Positions 27,664-40,627 are shown, counted from the first letter of the stretch. The stretch: DNA of 64,000 nt from Zhengitettix transpicula (GCA_037074705.1 JAYJMR010000065.1:1-64000), one strand, 5' to 3'. Numbers and translations are program-made. Notes: generated from the letters alone by a model not told the origin.

Positions 27664-30600
27664 TTATACATACTGTCGGCGGCCCGTGATATGCTCCACA
27701 TACATATCACGCGACCACCGCAGTGTCTCGGAGACGATGATGTTCTTCATAGTTTTCGCGTACCGCCTGGAGACCCCAAGGTCCCGGAGTACCGCGTCGT
27801 TGGCAGGGTCCCAGGAGCCGAGGCTGCCGACGACGAAGGCGTGGAACTTGACGTCGTCGTAGCGAAGCCGGAGCCTCTCCGCCAGGAGCTCGTATTTTGC
27901 GGATTTAAGCAGCCTGGCCCTCTGGAACGCTTCCTCGCGGTTCTCGAAGGTTACTGTGACATCGACCATGGTGACGGAGCTGGATGTTGTGTCCGTCACC
28001 ACCAGATCGGGACGGAGGCCGCTGTCATCACCTGGAACGGACTTGTTTATAGTAATGCTCGGGGGGGTGCCGGTGGTGGGCTTACCTTGGACCGCCGCCG
28101 CAAGCCGATGCAGTATCCCGTCATGGCGAAGCTGCCACGCCCTCGAATGGTATTTACACGCATTGAGGACGTGTGGCAGCGTCTCCACGGGCTGACCGCA
28201 CCGGCGGCAGCGTCGGTCGTTGGGCTCCCCAAAGCGCTTGCAGCCGTTGAGTGGAACGACCCCCAGGCGGGCCCGATGTACAAAGCGCCACTCAGCGAAC
28301 CGCGTATACCGTCCATTACGCATCCAGTGGTTGGACGCAGGGTCTAACCTGAAACAGGAAAGTGTTTTACCCTGGTCCGGTTTTGCCAACAGTCTACGCC
28401 TGTAACCTCCGATGATACTCCTCTTGAGGAACGGCACTAGTTGTTTTATTGCCGATGGCGGGATCTTGGTCGGAGTCGCCGGGATGGTGTTAGGTTGCTG
28501 GGCGTCTTCTCTGGTGTCATCAGCCTCAGCAACGGCGACGTCTTCATCTTCTTCTGCCGGGATGTTGTGTGGCAGGCCATCTCCGTCCAAGATCTGCATC
28601 TCCTCCAGGACAGTACTCCATCTCCAATGGATTCCGCTGCGCGTCCTAAGCCTCCGCGACGCCTTCCTTACTTGCGTCCACATGGAGGCTATATCACCGC
28701 CGTCTCTACTAAATAGTTGGTTAATATCTCCACTGAGGTACGAGGCTACCTCTTCCTTCGTGGGGGCGCGCCTAATTTTCCGTTTGATTACCGAGTTTAG
28801 CGCCGCCCACGCTACTTCCCTAACGGCCTCGTCCCTGCAGTGGAGCATGCGAAACGCATGTGAGACGGACAGGATATCGACGCTGTCAGTCAAGGGCAGG
28901 ATACCAGCACCGCCCTCCCAGGTCGGCAGGCGGATGAGCTCGACGGACGCCCGCTGGGGAAGCCAAAGCCACCTCTTCACAGCGTCCCGGACCACCTTGT
29001 CAACTTGTCGGACAGGCGCCTTGGGCACGTCCCCCGCGCGGAGGATGAAGTCCAACCGCGGCAGGAGAAATGTCCTCGTCGCGTCCAACTTCTGCCAAGG
29101 GGCCAGTAAGCTGGAGTCGATGAGCCCGACATCCGCCTCGAGGGCCCGCAACTCATCGTCGGGGGTCTGGCTAACCCGGAAGCCAGCGGGAACACCTAGG
29201 TATCTGTAGGAGTCACCGTCACCGAGCACCCTCGGCACACCCCCCTGAATATGGAAGGTGGTGTCACGCACCACCCGCCGCCCCCTACAGTCCACACAAA
29301 GCGTGGCGCACTTGGCTGGTTTGAAGCGGAGTCCAGCCCACTCAGCCGCCACACCAACTCGGTCGAGCAAAGTCTGCAGTTGCTGCGGGTCGCGGGCTAG
29401 CAGAACTATGTCGTCGGCATAGGCTAGCACAGACGTTGGGCGACCATACAGCCTATAACCGCTGACTCCCGCAGCCGCGGCCGCAGTCCTGATGACCGGC
29501 TCGATCGCGAGATTGAAAATGATCGGGCTGAGTGGACATCCCTGCTTCACTCCCGCATCAAGGCACACAGGCTCCGTGTAACCCTCGGGGGTGCGCACCC
29601 TCGTCGTGCACCCGGCGTACATCTCTTTGACGACGTTAACAACTCGGTCGGGCATCCCCATCGCCCGGAGGACCCCGAATACGTGGGTATGCGGGATCGA
29701 TCCGAATGCGTTGGAGATGTCCAACCAAGCCAAACAGACTTGTCGCCCGTTTCGTCGAGCCAAATCGACAGCCGACTGCACAAGGAAGTTGTGCTCCATA
29801 CATCCCTCAGCCTCCCGAAAGCCCTTCTGCTCGGGTGACAATTTACCGCACCTCACAGCCCAACTGGAGATACGGTCTGCCAATATTCCCGAATACAGCT
29901 TAGCAATCGTTGAGCTGAGGGATAGGGGGCGCCAGTTAGTGACCTCGTCACGGCTACCTCCTTTGTGTATGAGGATTGTGCGGGATTCCTTCCACGCCGA
30001 CGGAATCCGGCACTCCGACCAACAGTGAACAAATATCTCGGTCAGCACATGGCCACCGGGATCCGCTCTCCGCCAGTCGGAGTACCGTACCCCGTCAGGG
30101 CCGGGCGCCGTATTCTTGCATCGAGCAAGCCGACGGCACACTTCGTGTCGGGAGGGGGGACGGATAACAGCTTCCGCCTCAGTGGCGGGTGAGTCGGAGT
30201 TAAGCTCCGGAACAATCCCAGGTCGGGTCCCATAGGTGTGGTTGCTACCACTAAAGACCCCGGCAAAATGACTTCGCAGAGATGGGCCGTCAATCGCACA
30301 GAACGGTGACGGCCCATCCAGGATTTGGCGCATTGCCTTGCGCCGGTCACGTCGGTACAGCTTCTGCAAAGCAGACGCCGCAGCCGAATCGTAGACGGGG
30401 CGCGCGGGTCCGCGCCGTCTCCGCTCATCAGGTGCCGGTGCCTGCCGCCCGAGGTTGTTTGTGTTTGGCGGGGCCTGCCTCCCGGTGTTATTGGGAGGGG
30501 CCTGGCTTCTCTGGCGCCCGGGCGCACCACCAGGGTTACCACCAGCGGCTTCCCCGGTAATGGTACCCACGACGCTTTCGAAGACATTCCACAGCGCGCC

Positions 30601-32475
30601 AGTCGCCGTACGCAACAGCTCTAGCCAGCGACGCTGGGCAGGTGTAAGGGCTTCCGGGTCCTGGGATTGTGCTTGGGTCGGGTTTTGTGTTGGGGGGATA
30701 GATTGAGGGTCCGGGATAGGGTGCGCCTCTGACCGCCGAACCTCACCAGCTTCCCCGACCAGAGGCGGCCCACCCCCAGCCTCCCCTTCCGCGGCGCCAG
30801 AACCCACCACGTCACCAACCAACACACCCGAGGCGTCACGGTTTCTCCTATCTTTCCTCCTCCGGCGAGTCGGTCGTGGGGACGGGGCTGATGACGTGTT
30901 TGGAGGGGAGCGATGTTGTATGGATACGGGGGACGGTAATGATTGGGTGTGTGTGGGTGGGGACGATAGCTGGGGTGGGGTACCAGGCTGAGGGCCCGCT
31001 GTGGAGGAATTGTTGTTATTGGGAGGGGAAAGTGAAGCCGGAGATGGGTTGTAGGGTGGGGGGACATGTTTTGGCCGTTGGGGCCTCCTGCGCGCCGGGT
31101 TTGGGGACGGGGGGGATAATGAGTTTTGGGAAGAGCGGCTTTGTATAATAACTATAGGTGAGATATGTGTGTTGGGAGGCGATTTCCTGTGAGTGGCATC
31201 ACGACGGGGGTTTTTGGGTTTGTTCCCTCGCCGGGAGGCCACTGGGACAGGTGTTGAAGGACCTAGGGGAGAATTGTTTTTATCATTATTAGGCGTGGAG
31301 GGCGCAATGGGGGGCGAGCGGCTGTGGCTGGTCCTAGAGGAGGGTATCGGTGAAGTGTGTGTCAGTGGGCACGGGGGGGAAAATGAGTTTTGGGAAGAGC
31401 GGCTTTGTATAATACCTATAGATGAGATATGTGTGTTGGGAGGCGTTTTCCTGTGAGTGGCATCACGACGGGGGTTTTTGGGTTTGTTCCTTTGCCGGGA
31501 GGCCACTGGGACAGGTGTTGAAGGACTTAGGGGAGAATTATTTGTAACATTATTAGGCGTGGAAGACGCAATGGGGGGCGAGAGGCTGTGGCTGGTCCTA
31601 AGGGGGGGTAGCGGTGAAGTGTGTGTCAGTGGGGACGGGGGGGATAATGAGTTTTGGCAGGAGCGGCATTGTATAATAACTATAGGTGAGATAGGTGTGT
31701 GGGGAGTCGTTTTCCTGTGAGTGGCATCACGACGGGGTTTTTTGGGTGTGTTCCTTCGCCGGGAGGCCACTGGGACAGGTGTTGAAGGACTTAGGGGAGA
31801 ATTGTTTCTACCATTATTAGGCGTGGAGGACGCAATGGGGGGCGAGAGGCTGTGGCTGGTCCTAGGGGAGGGTAGCGGTGAAGTGTGTGTCGGTGGGGAC
31901 AATCGAAAGGGTGAGGTAATAGGCTTTGGGCTTGCTGGGGGGGGCGTGCTGAGAGGGGATATGAGAGCCGGAATCGGACTGTACGGTGAGGAGAGATTTA
32001 GGGGCCGTGGGGACCCCGGCTGAAGGCCAGAGTGTTGGGTCGAATGGGTGTGGGTGGTGGGTGAGGGTGTAGTGCGAACCCCATAAGAACGTGATGAGAG
32101 GTTTGGATGGGCATGGGCGTGATGAGTAGCTGTCACAGAATACTGGGGATGCAGGAATTCGCACTTGAGACATTTGTAGCGGATCCCACGAAATCCATGT
32201 ACATGTCTCATATGGGCCACGTAGGTCTTCTTATCCGGATATGATAGTCGGGTAAGCCTCCCATGAAACGGAAGAGCGCATAGTTCGCACTCATATGGAG
32301 CGGAACCTGGGAACGGTATTAGTATATTGTTCTTTGGTAGGGGTGGATTCCGTAGTTGCCTACGAGCAGGAGTAGATTGGGAAGGCATGTGGCGTGGGGT
32401 TTGGGGGCGGCGCTGAGAGCTAGTTGGGGAAGCCACACGCTTAAGGACTTCAGAGTAAGATGGGCGTTCAGACAT
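27664..32475 (-). CDS. Utopia-like retrotransposon polyprotein, copy 2
   Basis: 1,603 residues from the ATG at 32475; the frame again extends upstream to a TTG at 32499. The deduced protein is identical to copy 1 over its whole length, including both zinc fingers, the 88-residue repeats, YADD, the CCHC knuckle and the PD-(D/E)XK residues. Complete identity across 4.8 kb means little time has passed since the copies separated, or that they are being converted together with the array. Either copy could supply the enzyme for new insertions. Confidence 0.93.
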   Translation of the reverse strand: MSERPSYSEVLKRVASPTSSQRRPQTPRHMPSQSTPARRQLRNPPLPKNNILIPFPGSAPYECELCALPFHGRLTRLSYPDKKTYVAHMRHVHGFRGIRYKCLKCEFLHPQYSVTATHHAHAHPNLSSRSYGVRTTPSPTTHTHSTQHSGLQPGSPRPLNLSSPYSPIPALISPLSTPPPASPKPITSPFRLSPPTHTSPLPSPRTSHSLSPPIASSTPNNGRNNSPLSPSTPVPVASRRRNTPKKPRRDATHRKTTPHTPISPIVIIQCRSCQNSLSPPSPLTHTSPLPPLRTSHSLSPPIASSTPNNVTNNSPLSPSTPVPVASRQRNKPKNPRRDATHRKTPPNTHISSIGIIQSRSSQNSFSPPCPLTHTSPIPSSRTSHSRSPPIAPSTPNNDKNNSPLGPSTPVPVASRRGNKPKNPRRDATHRKSPPNTHISPIVIIQSRSSQNSLSPPSPNPARRRPQRPKHVPPPYNPSPASLSPPNNNNSSTAGPQPGTPPQLSSPPTHTQSLPSPVSIQHRSPPNTSSAPSPRPTRRRRKDRRNRDASGVLVGDVVGSGAAEGEAGGGPPLVGEAGEVRRSEAHPIPDPQSIPPTQNPTQAQSQDPEALTPAQRRWLELLRTATGALWNVFESVVGTITGEAAGGNPGGAPGRQRSQAPPNNTGRQAPPNTNNLGRQAPAPDERRRRGPARPVYDSAAASALQKLYRRDRRKAMRQILDGPSPFCAIDGPSLRSHFAGVFSGSNHTYGTRPGIVPELNSDSPATEAEAVIRPPSRHEVCRRLARCKNTAPGPDGVRYSDWRRADPGGHVLTEIFVHCWSECRIPSAWKESRTILIHKGGSRDEVTNWRPLSLSSTIAKLYSGILADRISSWAVRCGKLSPEQKGFREAEGCMEHNFLVQSAVDLARRNGRQVCLAWLDISNAFGSIPHTHVFGVLRAMGMPDRVVNVVKEMYAGCTTRVRTPEGYTEPVCLDAGVKQGCPLSPIIFNLAIEPVIRTAAAAAGVSGYRLYGRPTSVLAYADDIVLLARDPQQLQTLLDRVGVAAEWAGLRFKPAKCATLCVDCRGRRVVRDTTFHIQGGVPRVLGDGDSYRYLGVPAGFRVSQTPDDELRALEADVGLIDSSLLAPWQKLDATRTFLLPRLDFILRAGDVPKAPVRQVDKVVRDAVKRWLWLPQRASVELIRLPTWEGGAGILPLTDSVDILSVSHAFRMLHCRDEAVREVAWAALNSVIKRKIRRAPTKEEVASYLSGDINQLFSRDGGDIASMWTQVRKASRRLRTRSGIHWRWSTVLEEMQILDGDGLPHNIPAEEDEDVAVAEADDTREDAQQPNTIPATPTKIPPSAIKQLVPFLKRSIIGGYRRRLLAKPDQGKTLSCFRLDPASNHWMRNGRYTRFAEWRFVHRARLGVVPLNGCKRFGEPNDRRCRRCGQPVETLPHVLNACKYHSRAWQLRHDGILHRLAAAVQGKPTTGTPPSITINKSVPGDDSGLRPDLVVTDTTSSSVTMVDVTVTFENREEAFQRARLLKSAKYELLAERLRLRYDDVKFHAFVVGSLGSWDPANDAVLRDLGVSRRYAKTMKNIIVSETLRWSRDMYVEHITGRRQYV
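31108..31899 (-). repeat. Three in-frame 264-bp repeats inside the retrotransposon ORF (copy 2)
   Basis: Same three 88-residue repeats as copy 1 at the 9,519-bp offset. Confidence 0.92.
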
Positions 32476-33297
32476 AATTTGGATGGAAATAAATTGCAAA
32501 AAATAAAAAATAAAAAAAAATAAAAAAAATAAAAAAAAAAAAAAATAAAATAAAATAAAATAAAATAAAATAAATAAAATAAAATAAAAAAAATAATAAA
32601 AAAAAAAAAAAAAAAAAAAAACCCCGTAGCCTTAATTACTGCCCTATTATAGCCTATATTTTGGGATGGAGGAGGAAATGCTACTCGGCTTCGGACGCGC
32701 GTTGAATGGACACACCTGTAACAATAAACACAGAAAACCCGGCAGAAAGGTGGGGAGAAAAGATCGCCTCTCTGGAATTTCCGGCCAAGATCAGAATTCG
32801 TTGTATCCACGGAATAGTCAAAAAGAAATTTAAGGATCAAACCGAAAAAAAAAATTAAAATAAAAATAAAAAAAAATATTTTGAATGAAATTAAATAAGC
32901 AAAGTTAAAAGAAAATTTAGAAATTAAATTAAAAAAAATGTTAAATTAATTAATTATATATACAATCAATAGTATAGTATCATCGGAGCTAATCTGGAAA
33001 ACAACTATCCGGTAGCTGAAGGCCCCGGCAGTATATCCCCGCTGTGCCACGCCCTAGCACAATGAGATCGGGTAAAATTCTGGGGCGAGTTCCAGCAAAG
33101 GACAACAGATAGCGCCACCCTACACGCTGCTGCCAAGATGGCCTCCCGGCTACCACGACGCAAACCCGGAGGTGCACAAATCGCAGTCACCACCCACAGG
33201 GAATCCGCCAGCAGCTGTCCTTCACGCACGAGCTCTCATTAATAAAATTTTCACAAATTAATTTAAAAAAAAAATAATAATAATAAAAAAAAATAAT

Positions 33298-33328
<31 letters not shown>

Positions 33329-33675
33329 AAAAAAAAAAAAAAAATTTTAATTAAATCAAAATGAACGATATATAATCGTCAAAGTAAAACAAAAACACTA
33401 CAATCTGGGATCTGAAGGACCCAGCAGTATATCCCCGCTGTGCCACGGCCTAGCACAATGAGATCGCGTAAAATTCTGGGGCCAGTTCCAGCAAAGGCTA
33501 ACAGATGGCGCCACCCTACACGCACCAGGCAAAATGGCCTCCCGGCTAACACGACGCAAACCCGGAAGTGCACAAATCACAGACACCACCCACAGGGAAT
33601 CCGCCAGCAGTTGTCCTTCACGCACGAGCTCTTATTAATAAAATTTCACAAATTAATTTAGAAGAAAGAAGAGAG

Positions 33676-33708
<33 letters not shown>

Positions 33709-34525
33709 ATAATTAAATCGAAATGAACGATGTAATATCGTCAGAGTTAAACAAATACACTACAATCTTAGATCTGAAGGACCCAGCAGTGTATCCCCGC
33801 TGTGCCACGCCCTAGCACAATGAGATTGCGTAAAATTCTGGGGCCAGTTCCAGCAAAGGCTAACAGATAGCGCCACCCTACACGCACCAGCCAAAATGGC
33901 CTCCCGGCTACCACGACGTAAACCCGGAAGTGCACAAACGAAAGCCTCCACCCACAGGGAACCCGCCAGCGGTTGTCCTTCACGAACAAGCTCTTATGAC
34001 TTAAAATTTCACAAACTAATTAAATTTAGGGGTAAAAAAAAAATCGAAAAAAAAATAATAAAAAAAAAAAATTCCAACAATTCCAACAATTGACAAATTA
34101 ATTTCCCAAATATGCTCTATCACGATGCAATAACAATAATCAAAAGAACCCAGAAAAATATGCGCGCCCTATAACGCGGGGATACAAGCCTTTATTACTA
34201 AAAATTTCACAAAATAATTAAATTAATAGGAAAAAAAATAAAAAATAAAAATTCTAAATTTTGCCAAATTAATTTTCCAAATATGCTCTATCAGCAGAAA
34301 TAACCATAAGCAAAAAGGCCCCTGAATAATGTCCACGCCCTAGCTCGCGGAGATCGCTCAGACTGCTCAAGCCAATTTACACGTAGGACGCCCGAAAGCG
34401 TCAAACTCCAAAGTAAAGACCAAGATGGCCTCCCGGCAACCACGAAGTGGATTGAAAAGTCGCACAGTCGCACAAACTTCAGCCAATACTTACGGAGAAC
34501 CCGCCAACGGTCGTCCCACGCGCGA
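32476..34525 (-). other. 5' UTR of retrotransposon copy 2
   Basis: 2,050 bp, same organisation as copy 1. The AT-rich run next to the start codon differs in the arrangement of AAAAT units. Confidence 0.75.
33000..34525 (-). repeat. Tandem 5' UTR monomers (copy 2)
   Basis: Monomers at about 33000-33263, 33400-33661 and 33761-34022, a short one at 34091-34212, and the 5'-terminal one at 34267-34525. Confidence 0.8.
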
Positions 34526-34546
34526 ATTAAGCTGATAAGAACAGAT
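34526..34546. repeat. Target-site duplication, right copy (element 2)
   Basis: The second 21-bp copy for element 2; see 27063-27083. Confidence 0.93.
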
Positions 34547-34584
34547 ACTACACTTTGATCTTAGCCAAAAGGCCGAGAAGCGAT
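34526..34584 (-). pseudogene. U2: U2 copy 12, 5' fragment (nt 1-59)
   Basis: Standard U2 nt 1-59 without the two substitutions seen at 25004-25062, fused to the 5' end of element 2. Confidence 0.95.
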
Positions 34585-34649
34585 AAAGATTCCTCGATCG
34601 GGACGGTCTTTTATTCCGGACACCATTGTAATCAACGGGGAGCATTGTT
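34585..34649 (-). promoter_or_regulatory. U2 promoter placed upstream of retrotransposon copy 2
   Basis: Same flank as intact U2 genes. Together with the intact nt 1-59 it should be as competent as any U2 promoter here. Confidence 0.5.
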
Positions 34650-35161
34650 AAATGTTTCTGCGGCAATACGTCGAAACACGCGGTCCCCGCGAAACGCCTG
34701 AAATCCTGATCGGAAAGTGAGGTCAACCGTCGAATGCTTAAATATCGCGGGAAAGGAAACAATTGGCTTCAAAGATAAAAATATTTGAAATGTATCAACA
34801 GTTTTATTGTTACAGTACGTCCCCACCTAGCGGCACTTACCTGCACTCGCTGCAGGGTGATACGTAAATGTAAGAGAAAAAAATTAAATTCCTCACGTAA
34901 ACACACGAGTTCCGTCAAATTAAGCAAAAAAGAAATGACGTCGTCTAAGAAACGAATAGACAGTCAGAGTTCGGTGCGAATTAAGTGGAATTGATAACGG
35001 TTACAATTTTTCACGTTGACGTTTCCATTGTTACGCGGTCTTTGTAAACAAAGTTAATATTTGTCTTTAAACAGTACGCGCTCACATGTACGCGACATTT
35101 AAAAATTTTCCCCATTTTTTAAATATATATTTATTTATTTAAATATATATAGAAGTAAAAA

Positions 35162-35170
35162 GGCAGTCGT

Positions 35171-35213
<43 letters not shown>

Positions 35214-35396
35214 TCACAGAAGAGTGTATATATATATACATGTAAAGAAACTTTAGTAGAGAAGAAATTAAAATTATAAAATAATTCGATCCGCGGAATA
35301 TTAATTTGTAAGTTTTTACTAATGTTCGCTTGCAACAGCTATGCTGCGTGCGTGCGGCGGCGAGGAAGACGTTCGTAGATTACAACGGGCAGTCGT

Positions 35397-35439
<43 letters not shown>

Positions 35440-35622
35440 TCACAGAAGAGTGTATATATATATACATGTAAAGAAACTTTAGTAGAGAAGAAATTAAAAT
35501 TATAAAATAATTCGATCCGCGGAATATTAATTTGTAAGTTTTTACTAATGTTCGCTTGCAACAGCTATGCTGCGTGCGTGCGGCGGCGAGGAAGACGTTC
35601 GTAGATTACAACGGGCAGTCGT

Positions 35623-35665
<43 letters not shown>

Positions 35666-35848
35666 TCACAGAAGAGTGTATATATATATACATGTAAAGA
35701 AACTTTAGTAGAGAAGAAATTAAAATTATAAAATAATTCGATCCGCGGAATATTAATTTGTAAGTTTTTACTAATGTTCGCTTGCAACAGCTATGCTGCG
35801 TGCGTGCGGCGGCGAGGAAGACGTTCGTAGATTACAACGGGCAGTCGT

Positions 35849-35891
<43 letters not shown>

Positions 35892-36074
35892 TCACAGAAG
35901 AGTGTATATATATATACATGTAAAGAAACTTTAGTAGAGAAGAAATTAAAATTATAAAATAATTCGATCCGCGGAATATTAATTTGTAAGTTTTTACTAA
36001 TGTTCGCTTGCAACAGCTATGCTGCGTGCGTGCGGCGGCGAGGAAGACGTTCGTAGATTACAACGGGCAGTCGT

Positions 36075-36117
<43 letters not shown>

Positions 36118-36300
36118 TCACAGAAGAGTGTATATATATATACATGTAAAGAAACTTTAGTAGAGAAGAAATTAAAATTATAAAATAATTCGATCCGCGG
36201 AATATTAATTTGTAAGTTTTTACTAATGTTCGCTTGCAACAGCTATGCTGCGTGCGTGCGGCGGCGAGGAAGACGTTCGTAGATTACAACGGGCAGTCGT

Positions 36301-36343
<43 letters not shown>

Positions 36344-36526
36344 TCACAGAAGAGTGTATATATATATACATGTAAAGAAACTTTAGTAGAGAAGAAATTA
36401 AAATTATAAAATAATTCGATCCGCGGAATATTAATTTGTAAGTTTTTACTAATGTTCGCTTGCAACAGCTATGCTGCGTGCGTGCGGCGGCGAGGAAGAC
36501 GTTCGTAGATTACAACGGGCAGTCGT

Positions 36527-36568
<42 letters not shown>

Positions 36569-36751
36569 TCACAGAAGAGTGTATATATATATACATGTAA
36601 AGAAACTTTAGTAGAGAAGAAATTAAAATTATAAAATAATTCGATCCGCGGAATATTAATTTGTAAGTTTTTACTAATGTTCGCTTGCAACAGCTATGCT
36701 GCGTGCGTGCGGCGGCGAGGAAGACGTTCGTAGATTACAACGGGCAGTCGT

Positions 36752-36793
<42 letters not shown>

Positions 36794-36976
36794 TCACAGA
36801 AGAGTGTATATATATATACATGTAAAGAAACTTTAGTAGAGAAGAAATTAAAATTATAAAATAATTCGATCCGCGGAATATTAATTTGTAAGTTTTTACT
36901 AATGTTCGCTTGCAACAGCTATGCTGCGTGCGTGCGGCGGCGAGGAAGACGTTCGTAGATTACAACGGGCAGTCGT

Positions 36977-37019
<43 letters not shown>

Positions 37020-37202
37020 TCACAGAAGAGTGTATATATATATACATGTAAAGAAACTTTAGTAGAGAAGAAATTAAAATTATAAAATAATTCGATCCGC
37101 GGAATATTAATTTGTAAGTTTTTACTAATGTTCGCTTGCAACAGCTATGCTGCGTGCGTGCGGCGGCGAGGAAGACGTTCGTAGATTACAACGGGCAGTC
37201 GT

Positions 37203-37244
<42 letters not shown>

Positions 37245-37427
37245 TCACAGAAGAGTGTATATATATATACATGTAAAGAAACTTTAGTAGAGAAGAAATT
37301 AAAATTATAAAATAATTCGATCCGCGGAATATTAATTTGTAAGTTTTTACTAATGTTCGCTTGCAACAGCTATGCTGCGTGCGTGCGGCGGCGAGGAAGA
37401 CGTTCGTAGATTACAACGGGCAGTCGT

Positions 37428-37470
<43 letters not shown>

Positions 37471-37653
37471 TCACAGAAGAGTGTATATATATATACATGT
37501 AAAGAAACTTTAGTAGAGAAGAAATTAAAATTATAAAATAATTCGATCCGCGGAATATTAATTTGTAAGTTTTTACTAATGTTCGCTTGCAACAGCTATG
37601 CTGCGTGCGTGCGGCGGCGAGGAAGACGTTCGTAGATTACAACGGGCAGTCGT

Positions 37654-37694
<41 letters not shown>

Positions 37695-37877
37695 TCACAG
37701 AAGAGTTTATATATATATACATGTAAAGAAACTTTAGTAGAGAAGAAATTAAAATTATAAAATAATTCGATCCGCGGAATATTAATTTGTAAGTTTTTAC
37801 TAATGTTCGCTTGCAACAGCTATGCTGCGTGCGTGCGGCGGCGAGGAAGACGTTCGTAGATTACAACGGGCAGTCGT

Positions 37878-37920
<43 letters not shown>

Positions 37921-38103
37921 TCACAGAAGAGTGTATATATATATACATGTAAAGAAACTTTAGTAGAGAAGAAATTAAAATTATAAAATAATTCGATCCG
38001 CGGAATATTAATTTGTAAGTTTTTACTAATGTTCGCTTGCAACAGCTATGCTGCGTGCGTGCGGCGGCGAGGAAGACGTTCGTAGATTACAACGGGCAGT
38101 CGT

Positions 38104-38141
<38 letters not shown>

Positions 38142-38325
38142 CTCACAGAAGAGTGTATATATATATACATGTAAAGAAACTTTAGTAGAGAAGAAATTAA
38201 AATTATAAAATAATTCGATCCGCGGAATATTAATTTGTAAGTTTTTACTAATGTTCGCTTGCAACAGCTATGCTGCGTGCGTGCGGCGGCGAGGAAGACG
38301 TTCGTAGATTACAACGGGCAGTCGT

Positions 38326-38368
<43 letters not shown>

Positions 38369-38551
38369 TCACAGAAGAGTGTATATATATATACATGTAA
38401 AGAAACTTTAGTAGAGAAGAAATTAAAATTATAAAATAATTCGATCCGCGGAATATTAATTTGTAAGTTTTTACTAATGTTCGCTTGCAACAGCTATGCT
38501 GCGTGCGTGCGGCGGCGAGGAAGACGTTCGTAGATTACAACGGGCAGTCGT

Positions 38552-38593
<42 letters not shown>

Positions 38594-38776
38594 TCACAGA
38601 AGAGTGTATATATATATACATGTAAAGAAACTTTAGTAGAGAAGAAATTAAAATTATAAAATAATTCGATCCGCGGAATATTAATTTGTAAGTTTTTACT
38701 AAGGTTCGCTTGCAACAGCTATGCTGCGTGCGTGCGGCGGCGAGGAAGACGTTCGTAGATTACAACGGGCAGTCGT

Positions 38777-38818
<42 letters not shown>

Positions 38819-39001
38819 TCACAGAAGAGTGTATATATATATACATGTAAAGAAACTTTAGTAGAGAAGAAATTAAAATTATAAAATAATTCGATCCGCG
38901 GAATATTAATTTGTAAGTTTTTACTAATGTTCGCTTGCAACAGCTATGCTGCGTGCGTGCGGCGGCGAGGAAGACGTTCGTAGATTACAACGGGCAGTCG
39001 T

Positions 39002-39047
<46 letters not shown>

Positions 39048-39230
39048 TCACAGAAGAGTGTATATATATATACATGTAAAGAAACTTTAGTAGAGAAGAA
39101 ATTAAAATTATAAAATAATTCGATCCGCGGAATATTAATTTGTAAGTTTTTACTAATGTTCGCTTGCAACAGCTATGCTGCGTGCGTGCGGCGGCGAGGA
39201 AGACGTTCGTAGATTACAACGGGCAGTCGT

Positions 39231-39271
<41 letters not shown>

Positions 39272-39454
39272 TCACAGAAGAGTGTATATATATATACATG
39301 TAAAGAAACTTTAGTAGAGAAGAAATTAAAATTATAAAATAATTCGATCCGCGGAATATTAATTTGTAAGTTTTTACTAATGTTCGCTTGCAACAGCTAT
39401 GCTGCGTGCGTGCGGCGGCGAGGAAGACGTTCGTAGATTACAACGGGCAGTCGT

Positions 39455-39497
<43 letters not shown>

Positions 39498-39680
39498 TCA
39501 CAGAAGAGTGTATATATATATACATGTAAAGAAACTTTAGTAGAGAAGAAATTAAAATTATAAAATAATTCGATCCGCGGAATATTAATTTGTAAGTTTT
39601 TACTAATGTTCGCTTGCAACAGCTATGCTGCGTGCGTGCGGCGGCGAGGAAGACGTTCGTAGATTACAACGGGCAGTCGT

Positions 39681-39724
<44 letters not shown>

Positions 39725-39907
39725 TCACAGAAGAGTGTATATATATATACATGTAAAGAAACTTTAGTAGAGAAGAAATTAAAATTATAAAATAATTCGA
39801 TCCGCGGAATATTAATTTGTAAGTTTTTACTAATGTTCGCTTGCAACAGCTATGCTGCGTGCGTGCGGCGGCGAGGAAGACGTTCGTAGATTACAACGGG
39901 CAGTCGT

Positions 39908-39952
<45 letters not shown>

Positions 39953-40135
39953 TCACAGAAGAGTGTATATATATATACATGTAAAGAAACTTTAGTAGAG
40001 AAGAAATTAAAATTATAAAATAATTCGATCCGCGGAATATTAATTTGTAAGTTTTTACTAATGTTCGCTTGCAACAGCTATGCTGCGTGCGTGCGGCGGC
40101 GAGGAAGACGTTCGTAGATTACAACGGGCAGTCGT

Positions 40136-40179
<44 letters not shown>

Positions 40180-40362
40180 TCACAGAAGAGTGTATATATA
40201 TATACATGTAAAGAAACTTTAGTAGAGAAGAAATTAAAATTATAAAATAATTCGATCCGCGGAATATTAATTTGTAAGTTTTTACTAATGTTCGCTTGCA
40301 ACAGCTATGCTGCGTGCGTGCGGCGGCGAGGAAGACGTTCGTAGATTACAACGGGCAGTCGT

Positions 40363-40403
<41 letters not shown>

Positions 40404-40586
40404 TCACAGAAGAGTGTATATATATATACATGTAAAGAAACTTTAGTAGAGAAGAAATTAAAATTATAAAATAATTCGATCCGCGGAATATTAATTTGTA
40501 AGTTTTTACTAATGTTCGCTTGCAACAGCTATGCTGCGTGCGTGCGGCGGCGAGGAAGACGTTCGTAGATTACAACGGGCAGTCGT

Positions 40587-40627
<41 letters not shown>

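Larger units (their letters stand above)
27084..34525 (-). mobile_element. Utopia-like U2-specific non-LTR retrotransposon, copy 2, full length
   Basis: 7,442 bp, with the same 5' and 3' ends and insertion point as copy 1. Up to the start of the ORF the two copies align at a constant offset of 9,519 bp. The only length difference I see is 3 bp in the A/AT-rich run after the start codon (about 32497-32620), with smaller compensating differences in the A-runs between monomers. The elements are therefore either a very recent segmental duplication of a Utopia-bearing unit or two very recent insertions. Unlike copy 1, its upstream U2 fragment has the standard sequence. Confidence 0.85.
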
